Assembly: GCA_947095535.1 (NCBI GenBank)
Contig: OX352773.1
Location: 23,457,398 to 23,521,397, forward strand
Reading direction: 5' to 3'
Source: Poecilobothrus nobilitatus
Lineage: Eukaryota > Arthropoda > Insecta > Diptera > Dolichopodidae
Length of the DNA: 64,000 nt
Made by a program: the position numbers and the translations under genes. A model generated the notes under the pieces. The model was not told where the DNA came from and did not search any database. It worked only from the letters and a program-made list of their open reading frames with translations. Below, in pieces: positions 63,969 through 64,000 of this stretch. The stretch's first letter is position 1. The number at the start of each line of letters is the position of its first letter.

Positions 63969-64000
63969 AAGGATTGTCTTCCTGTCAATTGTAATTTCTA
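63969..64000 (+). CDS. Possible start of a downstream exon, cut by the window end
   Basis: A long T-rich tract ends in TTTTTTAG at 63961-63968, a plausible acceptor. The following 32 bases read in phase 0 as KDCLPVNCNF without a stop, and are less AT-rich than the intron. This phase fits the donor at 55606 and also the myosin XV donor at 49252. With only ten codons visible this is a suggestion, not a call. Confidence 0.35.

Overview
This window looks like nuclear DNA of an insect, probably a fly (Diptera). It is strongly AT-rich, with long poly-A/poly-T runs and many TATA/CATA simple repeats. Genes are split by GT-AG introns, intergenic and intronic spaces are long, and tRNA-derived SINEs and small inverted-repeat elements are scattered through it. 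The fly assignment is inference: it rests on an invertebrate-type myosin XV and on a dispersed non-coding repeat with an ACGG-rich tract and GTACGGGTATA ends, a layout common in fly genomes.

Layout. (1) 1-1957, + strand: the last five exons of a CFAP45 (CCDC19) gene, a coiled-coil protein found inside ciliary doublet microtubules. (2) 1958-36537: about 34.6 kb with no supported gene. It holds three copies of a short SINE (SINE-A), one full and one truncated copy of a longer SINE (SINE-B), a 464-bp MITE, a ~1.5-kb dispersed repeat, several near-perfect palindromes and a decayed coding-like stretch near 30 kb. (3) 36538-49252, + strand: the 5' part of an unconventional myosin XV gene (Drosophila Myo10A/Sisyphus type). 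A short first coding exon, a 5.4-kb intron and one 7.06-kb exon together encode about 2,400 residues: SH3-like N-terminus, motor, three IQ motifs, MyTH4, FERM F1, a very long disordered region with Pro-rich, RS and Arg-Glu tracts, then a FERM-like F2/F3 region. A candidate alternative first exon lies in the intron (41779). The tail expected for the family (SH3, second MyTH4, second FERM) is not seen here. (4) 49253-54601: intron or intergenic DNA with a composition island carrying coding-like frames near 50-51 kb. (5) 54602-55606, + strand: the first coding exon of an unidentified Asn-rich protein. A possible next exon starts at 63969 at the very end of the window. (6) 55607-63968: its presumed intron, with a SINE-B nested in an inverted-repeat element, a SINE-A copy and a decayed coding-like stretch.

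The supported genes are all on the + strand and show no operon-like linkage. CFAP45 and myosin XV act in separate microtubule- and actin-based structures. The most open question is how the myosin XV 3' end, the 54602 exon and the 63969 acceptor relate: both upstream donors are phase 0, so the 54602 exon is either an independent gene or an internal alternative first exon of the myosin transcription unit. No tRNA genes, CRISPR arrays or intact transposase genes were found.
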